Below are positions 26,009-34,779 of a stretch of 64,000 bases of DNA, piece after piece. This DNA comes from Ignatzschineria larvae DSM 13226 (lineage in GTDB: Bacteria; Pseudomonadota; Gammaproteobacteria; Cardiobacteriales; Wohlfahrtiimonadaceae): contig NZ_CP150637.1 of assembly GCF_038500265.1 (NCBI RefSeq), positions 707,501-771,500 of the forward strand, read 5' to 3'. The position numbers were made by a program, and so were the translations under genes. Every line of letters starts with the position of its first letter. Positions within the stretch are counted from its first letter, which is position 1. Under the pieces are notes generated by a model. The model was not told the DNA's origin, searched no databases, and saw only the letters and a program-made list of their open reading frames with translations.

Positions 26009-27052
26009 ATGGTGCGATTAAAACGGGAAGAACAACTATTTTTAATGGAACAACTCGCATTATTGTTAGGTGCAGGTGTGGCCATTATTTCTGCTGTGCA
26101 GCTACTTCAAAGAATGGCATCTCGTCGAGGGTTTCGGAGGTTTCTTGAGAAATCAGAAGTTCAAATTAAATCTGGATCACCTTTATCAGAGGCTTTTGCG
26201 AATATCAAAGGAGTTCCTAAACTCTATATCGCATTAATGCAGGTAGGGGAGAGTGCAGGGAAATTGCCGATGTTACTATCTCATGTCGTGACAATTGAAA
26301 AAGAACGACAAGCGACGGTTCGATCTATTAAAAAAGCTCTGTTATATCCTCTCATGATCTTTGTGGTAGCAATACTGGTGCTGTTATTTATATTAATTGC
26401 TGTGGTGCCCACATTTGAATCACTCTATGCTTCTAGTGGTGCCGAACTTCCTTTGTTGACGCAAAATATTATGTCGCTTTCTCAATGGGTCTTATCAGAT
26501 GCCGGTTTTCGAGGGCTATTGATAATTTTTATTCTGATGGGACTGTTATTGAGGGCTTATCAGAAATCAACTATTTTTCGCTATCAAATAGATCGTTTGA
26601 GTTTAAAAGTCCCCTTTTTGCGAGATATTCTTATAGCGAGTTTTAATGCAAGATTTGGTATGGTGATGGCGATTATGATCGCATCAGGTGTCCCGATGAT
26701 AAAGGGGCTAACGTTATTGAATGCTGGTATTGATAACCGCTATTTACAGAAGCAAGTGGCATTATTGTCACAGCAAATAAGCACAGGGAAGTCGCTCTCT
26801 TTTTCGGGTGAGAATTCCCACATATTTACCGATGTGATGTTGACATTGATTGCTGTGGGGGAAATGAGTGGTCAACTTGCACAATCGCTTACCAAAGCAG
26901 GTGAATATCATCAAATCATTGTTGAAACTCGTATAACTCGATTTATCGCCTTATTAGACCCTATTGCCTTATTATTTGTAGGCATCATTGTCGGCATTAT
27001 TCTGATAGCGCTCTATCTTCCGTTATTTAGTATGGGAATGGCAGTAGGGTGA
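26009..27052 (+). CDS. pilC: Type IV pilus inner-membrane platform protein PilC
   Basis: A GspF/PilC-family protein, the inner-membrane platform that couples the PilB ATPase to pilin insertion. The 347 residues contain the duplicated cytoplasmic T2SSF domains (about 8-125 and 208-330) and three hydrophobic spans at about 113-138, 160-182 and 312-340. GSPLSEAF and LMQVGESAGKLPMLL / LIAVGEMSGQLAQSL are the repeated family motifs. Typical PilC is about 400 residues; the N-terminal 50-60 residues seen in many homologues are missing. The next gene, pilD, overlaps its stop. Confidence 0.9.
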   Translation: MVRLKREEQLFLMEQLALLLGAGVAIISAVQLLQRMASRRGFRRFLEKSEVQIKSGSPLSEAFANIKGVPKLYIALMQVGESAGKLPMLLSHVVTIEKERQATVRSIKKALLYPLMIFVVAILVLLFILIAVVPTFESLYASSGAELPLLTQNIMSLSQWVLSDAGFRGLLIIFILMGLLLRAYQKSTIFRYQIDRLSLKVPFLRDILIASFNARFGMVMAIMIASGVPMIKGLTLLNAGIDNRYLQKQVALLSQQISTGKSLSFSGENSHIFTDVMLTLIAVGEMSGQLAQSLTKAGEYHQIIVETRITRFIALLDPIALLFVGIIVGIILIALYLPLFSMGMAVG

Positions 27053-27834
27053 TGTTAATGTGCTCAATTGGTACTATTTTGTGGATAGTGCTATTAATTA
27101 TAATATCACTCATTGCGCCAATCATTGTTTTGGGGATTGTAACTTTCTTTGAAATAAAGCGAGGAGTGATGACCACAGATTTGCCTGATGTTGATCTTAT
27201 AAGTTCTAATGTATTGTCTATAAGGTGGCGGAACACATTCTTTTATTGGCGTATTAAGTCGCAAAAAGCCACCTATGGATTATTAGCAATAGCTATATTG
27301 TTGCTCATGCTTTTATTATTTATTTCCCCGATTTTTACTGTAAGTAAACTTAATGACTACAATTTTGATACTGTATTAGGCGCTTTGAGTTTAATGTTCT
27401 ATTTTTATACTTTAGTTGCTAGCCTCATATTATTCGATGCGCGTTATTATCTGTTGCCTGATCCTTTGAATTATCTACTTTTATGGAGTGGGGTTGCTGG
27501 GGCGCTTTTAGGTATAAGTGTGATCTCGCTTGAAGAATCGATTATTGCAGTAATTGTGGTTTATCTTTTGCTCTTTGGGATTCGGTTGAGTTATCAATGG
27601 GCAGGGAAAAAAGATGCGTTAGGCCTTGGGGATTTGAAGTTATCGGCAGCTTTAGCTGCTTGGTGTGGGTTAGAGGGCATTTTTTCAGTACTACTATTTG
27701 CCACCTTATTAGCGTTATTATACATAGCATTGAAACAGATTAGGCAAAGGGTAAGGGTGCGAGTAATTCCTTTTGGTCCTTTTCTTGGGATTTCAGGTAT
27801 AATTCATTACCTCATATTATTTTTGCATGGGTAA
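27049..27834 (+). CDS. pilD: Prepilin peptidase-like protein, cysteine motif absent
   Basis: The C-terminal half is a clear A24 aspartate protease: LFDARYYLLPDPLNYLLLW (first catalytic Asp region), KDALGLGDLKLSAALAAWCG (GxGDxKL, second Asp), and IPFGPFLGISG. These enzymes cleave prepilin leaders at the inner membrane and usually also N-methylate the new end. The N-terminal half keeps a membrane helix and a segment alignable to the cytoplasmic loop (IRWRNTFFYW) but has lost all four CxxC cysteines and the usual GSFLNVVIYRLP signature. At 261 residues it is shorter than typical (about 285). Starts at GTG 27049 or ATG 27052, overlapping pilC. Confidence 0.85.
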   Translation: MMLMCSIGTILWIVLLIIISLIAPIIVLGIVTFFEIKRGVMTTDLPDVDLISSNVLSIRWRNTFFYWRIKSQKATYGLLAIAILLLMLLLFISPIFTVSKLNDYNFDTVLGALSLMFYFYTLVASLILFDARYYLLPDPLNYLLLWSGVAGALLGISVISLEESIIAVIVVYLLLFGIRLSYQWAGKKDALGLGDLKLSAALAAWCGLEGIFSVLLFATLLALLYIALKQIRQRVRVRVIPFGPFLGISGIIHYLILFLHG

Positions 27835-27861
27835 GGTTATTAGCCATTCAGGGTATAAAAA

Positions 27862-28479
27862 ATGGATCAATCAAAGAAATATAGCGTTTTATTAACCGGT
27901 GGTATTGCAAGTGGAAAAACTGCTATTTCTAATTACTTGGCGCATAAAGGTGCTGAAATTATTGATACAGATCTAATTTCTCGTTCATTAACTGAGGGGA
28001 AAAGTGCTGAGAGCCAAATGGTATTACAAGAGATTGTGGCAAATTTTGGCGGTGAGATTCTGACAAAAGAAGGCACACTTGATCGCCGGAAAATGCGTGC
28101 GCTGATTTTTGTAGATCAGAAGGCTAAAGTTACATTAGAATCATTATTGCATCGACGAATTCTTGAGATTGTCAAATGTCGATTATCCACGCCTACTTCC
28201 GCTTCTTATTATGTAGTCGTTGTGCCGTTAATATCTTCACAATCTCCTTACTTGTCATTATGTGATGAAGTATTAGTAGTTGAGGTGCCTTATGAATTAC
28301 AATTACAGAGATTGATTGCGCGTGATAATATTGATTTATCATTAGCGCAAAAAATGATTGATTCACAAATTTCAAGGCTAGATAGACGTTTACTAGGGCA
28401 TTATATTATAGTGAATCAGAATAGATCTTTTGTTGAGCGCATTCTTGATCGACTTCATCAGTATTATGCTGATATGTAG
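27862..28479 (+). CDS. coaE: Dephospho-CoA kinase
   Basis: Phosphorylates dephospho-CoA in the last step of coenzyme A synthesis. The 205-residue protein has the P-loop LTGGIASGKTAIS (about 11-23), IDTDLISRSL (substrate Asp), LDRRKMRALIF, VVVVPLISSQS and the LIARDNIDLSLAQKMIDSQ lid region. It follows pilD by 27 bases. A pilD-coaE-zapD order is found in many gammaproteobacteria and supports the identities of all three. Confidence 0.94.
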   Translation: MDQSKKYSVLLTGGIASGKTAISNYLAHKGAEIIDTDLISRSLTEGKSAESQMVLQEIVANFGGEILTKEGTLDRRKMRALIFVDQKAKVTLESLLHRRILEIVKCRLSTPTSASYYVVVVPLISSQSPYLSLCDEVLVVEVPYELQLQRLIARDNIDLSLAQKMIDSQISRLDRRLLGHYIIVNQNRSFVERILDRLHQYYADM

Positions 28480-28519
28480 GCGATAAGCGAATTAAATATT
28501 GAACTTATTAAGGAAAATA

Positions 28520-29236
28520 ATGATTTACGAGTTTCCATTAACAGAAAGCATCCGACGATTCTTACGTATAGAGATGCTTGTTGAGCAATCCTTAGTCTAT
28601 ATAGAACATGATTCTGAATATAGTACGATTGCAGCCGTGCGAGCACTTTTAGATCTTGTTACTTTAGTATCTAAAAACGATACTAAAATCGAGTTGATTA
28701 AACAGCTTGATACAATGATGATTGCGACCGCAAATTCTCTTGAAGATCGGCAAAAAGCAGCTGAGTTAAAAGATATCTTAGGGCGACAATCTTTTCGGGC
28801 TTATGATGATATTAAGGAAAATATTTTTTTGAACACGCTCCGTCAACGATTTGTGATTGTCGGTGGGATTTGTGCTTTTGATCTGCCTGTATTACATAAT
28901 TGGCTCAATATGCCTTTCGAGGTTCGTAAACAGCATTTTTATCAATGGATGAAGGTTATTGATAATATTCTGGATGCCGTTAAATTCGTATTAGCGCATA
29001 TTCGCAAAAATATTATAGAAGAAGAGTGTGTTTTTAAACATGGTTTTTACTATCGTTCTGTCAAGTGGCGTGCAGCACTATTGCGTATTGATATGACGGG
29101 TTATCACTTTTTTCCTGAATTTAGCGGAAATCGTCACCAATTAAGTATTCGTCTAGTAGAGCAAGAGTCTCCGTGGGCGCCACCGAAACAAGTTGATACA
29201 GATATTACCTTGAAAGTAGAAATTTGTGGGGTGTAA
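28520..29236 (+). CDS. zapD: Cell division protein ZapD (YacF)
   Basis: ZapD cross-links FtsZ filaments at mid-cell. From the ATG at 28520, which has AAGGA seven bases upstream, the product is 238 residues (E. coli 247). Family signatures: YEFPLTESIRRFLRIE at the N-terminus, FWxR-type basic stretches in the helical domain, and C-terminal PQL-type strands. The frame extends upstream to a TTG at 28499, less likely. Third gene of the pilD-coaE-zapD group. yacG is not seen after it. Confidence 0.9.
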   Translation: MIYEFPLTESIRRFLRIEMLVEQSLVYIEHDSEYSTIAAVRALLDLVTLVSKNDTKIELIKQLDTMMIATANSLEDRQKAAELKDILGRQSFRAYDDIKENIFLNTLRQRFVIVGGICAFDLPVLHNWLNMPFEVRKQHFYQWMKVIDNILDAVKFVLAHIRKNIIEEECVFKHGFYYRSVKWRAALLRIDMTGYHFFPEFSGNRHQLSIRLVEQESPWAPPKQVDTDITLKVEICGV

Positions 29237-29344
29237 GTAGAGAAACAGTATCTACTGTTACAATTTTACAATTATTTCTACAATCTAGTTGTTGATAGAT
29301 TGTGAGTCGAACCTAGTTTGAGATTAAAACTTTATACTGCAAAT

Positions 29345-29385
29345 TCATACTAAAAACTTTAGTATGAGAACCTTTAGTATGAGAA
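29345..29385 (+). promoter_or_regulatory. Inverted plus direct repeat upstream of fabG
   Basis: TCATACTAAA (29345-29354) is the reverse complement of TTTAGTATGA (29358-29367), and the latter is repeated at 29373-29382 (15-base period, TTTAGTATGAGAAC twice). One left arm can therefore pair with either of two right arms. No T tract. It could be an operator for the fab genes or the zapD mRNA end; function is not shown. Confidence 0.4.
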
Positions 29386-29512
29386 CAGTTAAAATATAAA
29401 ATATTTAATACATTGAAGTAAGTGAGTATAAATAACGCAATACAGGATTTAATGATGTAGTGAAATGTATTGAATGTTTTGCTTATGGGAATTTATTTAA
29501 AGAGGAGCATTA

Positions 29513-30247
29513 ATGAATTTAGAAGGGAAAATCGCATTAGTAACAGGCGCAACGCGAGGCATTGGCAGAGCAATTGCAGAAGAACTTGTAGCTGCTGGGG
29601 CTTATGTTTTTGGTACAGCGACTTCAGAAAGCGGGGCGAATGCTATTAGTGAATATTTGGGTAATTCAGGTAGAGGATTAGTCTTAAATGTGACTGATTC
29701 TGCTAGTATTGAGTCTGTCTTAGAAACAATCGGTGCAGAAAAAGGTGCTGTCGAAATATTGATCAATAATGCCGGTATAACTAAAGATCAGCTTTTAATG
29801 CGCATGAAAGATGATGAATGGAATGATGTTATTTTAACCAATTTAACAAGTGTTTATGCACTCTCTAAAGCAGTCTTGCGTCCGATGATGAAAGCGCGTT
29901 TTGGTCGAATTATCAATATTACATCTGTTGTTGGTATTACCGGTAATGCGGGTCAAACAAATTATGCAGCTGCAAAAGCAGGTGTGATTGGTTTTACTAA
30001 ATCAATGGCTAAAGAAGTGGGTTCTCGCGGGATTACCGTAAACTGTGTAGCGCCAGGATTTATTGATACAGATATGACTAAAGATCTACCAGAATCGGTG
30101 AAAGAGACATTATTAGCTAATATTCCTATAGGTCGATTAGGTACGCCAAAAGAGGTGGCATCAGCTGTTCGTTTCCTTTCTTCTCTTGACTCAGGTTATA
30201 TTACAGGCGAAACCATCCATGTGAATGGTGGAATGCTAATGGACTAA
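29513..30247 (+). CDS. fabG: 3-oxoacyl-[acyl-carrier-protein] reductase
   Basis: NADPH-dependent reduction of 3-oxoacyl-ACP in fatty acid elongation. A 244-residue short-chain dehydrogenase with GATRGIGRAIA (nucleotide binding, about 12-22), LINNAGITKDQLLMRM, the Ser-Tyr-Lys triad (ITSVVG, NYAAAKAG) and the C-terminal GETIHVNGGMLM. A strong AGAGGAG site precedes the ATG. Followed by acpP and fabF as in E. coli, but fabH and fabD are not upstream. Confidence 0.96.
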   Translation: MNLEGKIALVTGATRGIGRAIAEELVAAGAYVFGTATSESGANAISEYLGNSGRGLVLNVTDSASIESVLETIGAEKGAVEILINNAGITKDQLLMRMKDDEWNDVILTNLTSVYALSKAVLRPMMKARFGRIINITSVVGITGNAGQTNYAAAKAGVIGFTKSMAKEVGSRGITVNCVAPGFIDTDMTKDLPESVKETLLANIPIGRLGTPKEVASAVRFLSSLDSGYITGETIHVNGGMLMD

Positions 30248-30289
30248 TTTTTTTTTATTCGTTATAATTGCCAATGTATTAATTTTGGT

Positions 30290-30317
30290 GAACTGTTAAT
30301 TCAACAGTCGTTTTTTT
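30290..30317 (+). terminator. Terminator or attenuator between fabG and acpP
   Basis: A short 6-bp stem ACTGTT/AACAGT (30292-30297 with 30303-30308) followed by seven T. Weak but well formed, so part of the transcription may stop here. Confidence 0.6.
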
Positions 30318-30342
30318 AGTACAGAATTGGCAAAGACCATTT

Positions 30343-30351
30343 TGTTATAAT
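30343..30351 (+). promoter_or_regulatory. Candidate acpP promoter, extended -10
   Basis: TGTTATAAT: TG at 30343-30344, one base, then TATAAT at 30346-30351, just after the fabG-acpP terminator. Only about 18 bases remain before the acpP ATG, so a transcript from here would have a very short leader beginning near its ribosome-binding site, which weakens the call. Confidence 0.4.
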
Positions 30352-30369
30352 ATTTAAGGATTTAAAGTT

Positions 30370-30603
30370 ATGAGCGACATCGAAACACGAGTCAAAAAAG
30401 TAATCATGGAACAACTTGATGCGAAAGAAGAACAAGTTGTAAATTCAGCATCTTTCGTTGATGATTTAGGTGCGGATTCACTTGATACTGTTGAGTTAGT
30501 AATGGCTCTTGAAGAAGAGTTTGACTGCGATATTCCAGACGAAGAAGCAGAAAAAATTACTACAGTTCAGCAAGCTATCGACTACGTGAATGCTAACTTA
30601 TAA
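30370..30603 (+). CDS. acpP: Acyl carrier protein
   Basis: Carries growing fatty acyl chains on 4'-phosphopantetheine. 77 residues, very acidic, with the attachment site [10 protein letters not shown] (Ser37) and the helix II/III pattern [26 protein letters not shown]. An AAGGA site precedes the ATG. Flanked by terminator-like hairpins on both sides and a candidate promoter, which suggests it is transcribed in excess of its neighbours, as is usual for acpP. Confidence 0.98.
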   Translation: MSDIETRVKKVIMEQLDAKEEQVVNSASFVDDLGADSLDTVELVMALEEEFDCDIPDEEAEKITTVQQAIDYVNANL

Positions 30604-30655
30604 TAGTTGAACTAAGCATTTATCCTATTTTTAGGTTAAATCGAGTTAAAATAGA

Positions 30656-30699
30656 AGCGACTGTTTAGATCTTTTTAAGCTCTACACAGTCGTTTTTTT
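30656..30699 (+). terminator. Terminator after acpP
   Basis: CGACTGT (30658-30664) pairs with ACAGTCG (30686-30692), followed by TTTTTTT. fabF therefore probably has read-through or separate transcription. Confidence 0.8.
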
Positions 30700-30753
30700 A
30701 TTGAAGATCATATTTAGGATCGCAGATCAGAAAATGTAAAAGGGGAACTTTTA

Positions 30754-31998
30754 ATGAAACGCCGAGTGGTCGTGACAGGTTTAGGAGCTGTAACTCCTGT
30801 AGGGAATACGTTTGAAGAATCATGGGGAAATATTTTAGCAGGAAAAAGTGGTGCAGCACCTATCACGCACTTCGATGCCACCGGCTTTCCTGTAACCTTT
30901 TCTGCTCCTGTTAAAGATTTTGATATCTCTCCATATATTTCGCCAAGAGATGCTCGACGTCTAAATCTATTTATTCAATATGGCATTGCTGCGGGACTCG
31001 ATGCGTTTGCAGATTCTGGTATTGCGGTTACATCTGAAAATGCAACCCGTATCGGGGCAATGGTTGGTTCAGGTATTGGTGGTTTACCTGGTATTGAGGA
31101 GAGTCACTCGGTTCTATTAGAAAAGGGGCCGGGGAAAGTTAGCCCTTTCTTTGTGCCTGGTTCAATTGTGAATATGGTATCAGGACAGCTATCAATTTTA
31201 AAAGGACTTAAAGGGCCCAATATTTCTGCGGTAACGGCTTGTGCTTCAGCAACACATTCAATTGGTCTTGCAGCAAGACTTATTGCTTATGGTGATGCCG
31301 ATGTTATGCTCGCAGGCGGGGCGGAAATGGCAACAACACCATTAGGTATTGCGGGATTTGCAGCTGCTAGGGCGCTTTCTCGCCGTAATGATAACCCTGA
31401 AAAGGCCTCTCGTCCTTGGGATGTTGATCGTGATGGTTTTCTTTTAGGGGATGGTGCAGGTGTATTAGTGCTTGAAGAGTATGAACATGCTAAAGCGCGT
31501 GGAGTGCATATCTATGCAGAACTAGTTGGTTTTGGTATGAGCTCGGATGCGTATCATATTACAAGTCCATCGCCCGATGGTGCCGGTGCCGCACAATGTA
31601 TGGATGCTGCGATTAAGGATGCCGGTATTGAGGCTTCAGAGATTGATTATATTAATGCGCATGGTACTTCTACACCGGTAGGTGATTTGATGGAGCTTGA
31701 AGCTGTGAAGCGTACTTTTGGTGAGTCATCTAGTAAAGTTGCGATTAGCTCTACTAAGTCTATGACGGGTCATCTCTTAGGTGCTGCTGGTGGTATTGAA
31801 GCAGTATTTTCAATTTTAGCGTTAAGAGACCAGATTATCCCGCCGACTATTAATCTTGAAGCTCCAGAGCCTGTTGCTGCGGAATTTAATATTATTGGTC
31901 AAGAACCACAGCCCGCCCCTCTCAATATCGTACTTTCAAACTCCTTTGGCTTTGGTGGTACTAATGGTAGTTTAATCTTTAAGAAGATAGATGAATAA
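30754..31998 (+). CDS. fabF: 3-oxoacyl-[acyl-carrier-protein] synthase II
   Basis: Condenses malonyl-ACP with acyl-ACP in chain elongation. The 414-residue thiolase-fold protein shows [12 protein letters not shown], the nucleophile in [12 protein letters not shown], the first catalytic His in [13 protein letters not shown] and the second in [15 protein letters not shown], then [22 protein letters not shown] lies before the ATG. mltG starts in the last base of its stop codon. Confidence 0.97.
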   Translation: MKRRVVVTGLGAVTPVGNTFEESWGNILAGKSGAAPITHFDATGFPVTFSAPVKDFDISPYISPRDARRLNLFIQYGIAAGLDAFADSGIAVTSENATRIGAMVGSGIGGLPGIEESHSVLLEKGPGKVSPFFVPGSIVNMVSGQLSILKGLKGPNISAVTACASATHSIGLAARLIAYGDADVMLAGGAEMATTPLGIAGFAAARALSRRNDNPEKASRPWDVDRDGFLLGDGAGVLVLEEYEHAKARGVHIYAELVGFGMSSDAYHITSPSPDGAGAAQCMDAAIKDAGIEASEIDYINAHGTSTPVGDLMELEAVKRTFGESSSKVAISSTKSMTGHLLGAAGGIEAVFSILALRDQIIPPTINLEAPEPVAAEFNIIGQEPQPAPLNIVLSNSFGFGGTNGSLIFKKIDE

Positions 31999-33065
31999 TG
32001 CGTTTTCTAAGATTTTTATTGTGTTGTTTATTTTCTAAAGTTACCGTTATCCTCTGTTTGGTCATTGTGCTTTGCGGTTTAATCGTTTCGGTAAAGACAA
32101 TCGGGGCGAATTTACGTACGCCACTTAATTTGCCTGAAGCGGGAATGGTATTAGATATTCGTCCAGGTATGACTATTGAGAGCGTTGTTTTAGTGCTAGA
32201 ACGCGAAAATGTGCTGCAAAATGGAAATTACCTTAAGTGGTATGCTCGTTTAACAGGAGATGCGAGCAGGCTTAAAGTGGGAGAATATGCCCTTGAACCG
32301 ATCTTAACTCCTGTTGAACTGCTCTCTATTTTGACGAGTGGGCGTGGTATTCAATATAGTTTTACGATTATTGAAGGTTGGAATTTTGCCCAAGTTCGAC
32401 AAGCATTAGAAAAATCCCCTTATCTCAAGCAGACACTGAAAGGGCTTAAACCTGATGAGGTCATGGTCGCATTAGGGCTTGAAGGAAAACCATATGAAGG
32501 CTATTTTCTGCCTGATACCTATTTCTTTCCCAAAAATTATAGTGATGCAGATCTTCTCAAGAGAAGTTACGAAGCGATGGATAAGGTCTTATCTCAAGCT
32601 TGGGAAAAACGGGATGAGAATTTACCAGTGAAAACTCCTCATGAGTTGTTAACTCTTGCCTCAATTGTAGAAAAAGAGAGTGCAATCGCCGAAGAGCGAC
32701 CTGAAATTGCCGGTGTCTTTGTACGGCGATTGCAAAAAGGAATGCGCCTACAAACAGATCCCACGGTGATCTATGGGTTAGGGGAGCGCTATGCAGGTAA
32801 TGGGAGAATTTACCGGAGTGATCTGCAGCGAGATACGCCTTACAATACCTATACGAGAGATGGTTTACCACCGACACCGATTGCGATGCCGAGTCGTGAA
32901 GCAATTTGGGCAGCAAGCCACCCTAAACCAGGTAAAAGCCTCTATTTTGTGGCAAAAGGATATGTATCGGAAGGGCATCAATTTTCCAATACTTTAGAGG
33001 AACATAATAGAGCCGTACGCGCTTACCGGCAGTGGGAAGCGACACAGAAGAAATCATCGCAATAA
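31998..33065 (+). CDS. mltG: Endolytic murein transglycosylase MltG (YceG)
   Basis: Inner-membrane endolytic transglycosylase that cuts nascent glycan strands. 355 residues with an N-terminal membrane anchor (about 14-34), a LysM-like subdomain, and the YceG core: YSFTIIEGWNFAQVRQAL, EGYFLPDTYFFP, LASIVEKESAIAEERPEIAGVFVRRL (catalytic Glu) and LQTDPTVIYGLG. The fabF-mltG-tmk-holB order matches E. coli except that pabC, normally between fabF and mltG, is absent. Confidence 0.94.
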   Translation: MRFLRFLLCCLFSKVTVILCLVIVLCGLIVSVKTIGANLRTPLNLPEAGMVLDIRPGMTIESVVLVLERENVLQNGNYLKWYARLTGDASRLKVGEYALEPILTPVELLSILTSGRGIQYSFTIIEGWNFAQVRQALEKSPYLKQTLKGLKPDEVMVALGLEGKPYEGYFLPDTYFFPKNYSDADLLKRSYEAMDKVLSQAWEKRDENLPVKTPHELLTLASIVEKESAIAEERPEIAGVFVRRLQKGMRLQTDPTVIYGLGERYAGNGRIYRSDLQRDTPYNTYTRDGLPPTPIAMPSREAIWAASHPKPGKSLYFVAKGYVSEGHQFSNTLEEHNRAVRAYRQWEATQKKSSQ

Positions 33066-33126
33066 GTTGGATATCTTGAGTAAGAATTTTCGAACTCTAG
33101 TGTTTTTAGTAATTGCAGAGGAATGC

Positions 33127-33774
33127 ATGAAAGGTTGTTTTATCACTTTTGAAGGAACAGAAGGTGCTGGGAAAAGTACACAAATTGCCGAAGCTGCAAC
33201 ATTTTTGCAGAGCCAGGGTTTAGAGGTGATTACAACTCGTGAGCCCGGTGGAACAGCACTTAGTGAACAGATCCGGGTTTTACTACTCGATAAATCACAA
33301 ACGATGAACCAAATGACGGAGCTTCTGCTCATGTTTGCTGCGCGTGCTGAGCATTTATCGCAAGTGATTCTACCGGCGCTTCAGGCTGGGAAATGGGTGC
33401 TCTGTGATCGTTTTACAGAATCGAGTTACGCCTATCAAGGCTATGGTCGCGGGATGCCCTTAGAGAATATTGCAATTCTTGAGCAACTTGTGCAAAAAGA
33501 TCTGCGCCCTGATTGTACTTTTTGGTTTGATATCCCTGTATTAGAGGGAATGAAACGGGTTAATCGTCGAGGAGATCAAGATCGATTTGAAGTCGAAAAT
33601 ATTACTTTTTTTGAGTCAATCGCAAGGGGTTTTCAAGCATTATCTGAACAGCGTCCCTTACAATTTCATCGTATCGATGCGACTCAATCGATCGAGAAAG
33701 TGACAGCGGTGATCGAGAAAAAATTAGATCAACTCATCGCTGTGCAAGCTTCAAAGGGGATTAAAGAAACATGA
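33127..33774 (+). CDS. tmk: Thymidylate kinase
   Basis: Phosphorylates dTMP to dTDP. I start it at the ATG at 33127, preceded by AGAGGA, giving 215 residues (E. coli 213) and placing the P-loop FEGTEGAGKSTQ at residues 7-18; the open frame upstream to 33067 has no family match. Also visible: TREPGGT, DRFTESSYAYQGYGRG and the lid region NRRGDQDRFE. Overlaps holB by four bases (ATGA). Confidence 0.95.
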   Translation: MKGCFITFEGTEGAGKSTQIAEAATFLQSQGLEVITTREPGGTALSEQIRVLLLDKSQTMNQMTELLLMFAARAEHLSQVILPALQAGKWVLCDRFTESSYAYQGYGRGMPLENIAILEQLVQKDLRPDCTFWFDIPVLEGMKRVNRRGDQDRFEVENITFFESIARGFQALSEQRPLQFHRIDATQSIEKVTAVIEKKLDQLIAVQASKGIKET

Positions 33775-34739
33775 CAACCTCTCAAACCTTAGACTTTAGT
33801 CAGCTTCCTTGGTTGTTACAGGATTATCTGCGGTTAATGACTCGTTATCGGCAATCAGATATGACTCCGCCTCAATCTTTACTGCTGTATGGTGAGCGAG
33901 GCATTGGCAAATCGATTTTAGTAGATCATCTTGTTGCCGGAATTTTATGTCAATCGATCAGTGAAACTTTGGAGCCTTGTGGGCAATGTCAGAGCTGCCG
34001 TTGGCTTGCTTCTGGGTTTCATCCTGATCTTTATACTATAGGTGGGGAGCAAGAGATCAAAGTCGATGAAGTTCGAAAAATTCATCATTTTGCGCAATTA
34101 ACGCCGGAAACAGGGTGTAAGATTGTTGTGATCAAAGAAGCAGATCGCCTCAATATTAATGCGGCTAATAGTCTTTTAAAGGTCTTAGAGGAACCGCCGG
34201 CAGAGCTCTACTTTATTCTAGAGAGTAGTGCTATGGAGCGATTGCCGATTACCGTGAGAAGCCGCTGTCAGAGTGATTATATTGCTTCACCGGATTCGAT
34301 CGAAGCGCTTCGTTGTCTAGAGCTTATAACGCATGGAACAGTACTGCCGCAAGATCTAACATTATTGCTCGCAATCAGCTTAAATGCACCTTTATCGGCT
34401 TTAACATTGCTCCCGAGTTATCAAGAGAAAGGGCGCGATATTATTGCGATTTTAGAATGTCTCTTTGCCGGAGATTTTCGAGAAATTAGTCAGGTCAATG
34501 AGCTTGTGACTGCCGAATCACTCACCTTTGCTTTACTCTTTTTTGTGATGATTGCTTCGCTTGATCTTTATCGCGGAGAGATTCCTGTGGAGTTGCAAGC
34601 GATAGTTCAATCAGTTAAGCAATTTCCGGCACAAAAGCGATTAACACAATATGAGCAGTTAGTAGAGATCAATCGTGCAAGAACCACGCAAACACGCACC
34701 GCATGGGCACTTGAAGCGTGGTTCATTAATTACTCTTAA
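33771..34739 (+). CDS. holB: DNA polymerase III delta' subunit
   Basis: Clamp-loader subunit. 322 residues with an AAA+ fold: LLLYGERGIGKSIL (P-loop, about 42-55), zinc-binding CGQCQSCRWLASGFHPDLY, VDEVRKIHHFAQLTPETGCKIVVIKEADRLNINAANSLLKVLEEPP and TVRSRCQ, which together identify delta' rather than DnaX or delta. The C-terminal collar domain is divergent as usual. Translationally coupled to tmk. No tatD or pilZ gene follows, unlike many relatives. Confidence 0.93.
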   Translation: MTTSQTLDFSQLPWLLQDYLRLMTRYRQSDMTPPQSLLLYGERGIGKSILVDHLVAGILCQSISETLEPCGQCQSCRWLASGFHPDLYTIGGEQEIKVDEVRKIHHFAQLTPETGCKIVVIKEADRLNINAANSLLKVLEEPPAELYFILESSAMERLPITVRSRCQSDYIASPDSIEALRCLELITHGTVLPQDLTLLLAISLNAPLSALTLLPSYQEKGRDIIAILECLFAGDFREISQVNELVTAESLTFALLFFVMIASLDLYRGEIPVELQAIVQSVKQFPAQKRLTQYEQLVEINRARTTQTRTAWALEAWFINYS

Positions 34740-34779
34740 TTTTTTAATATTTCTCAATCTCTTTTAAGTTGTTTGAATG

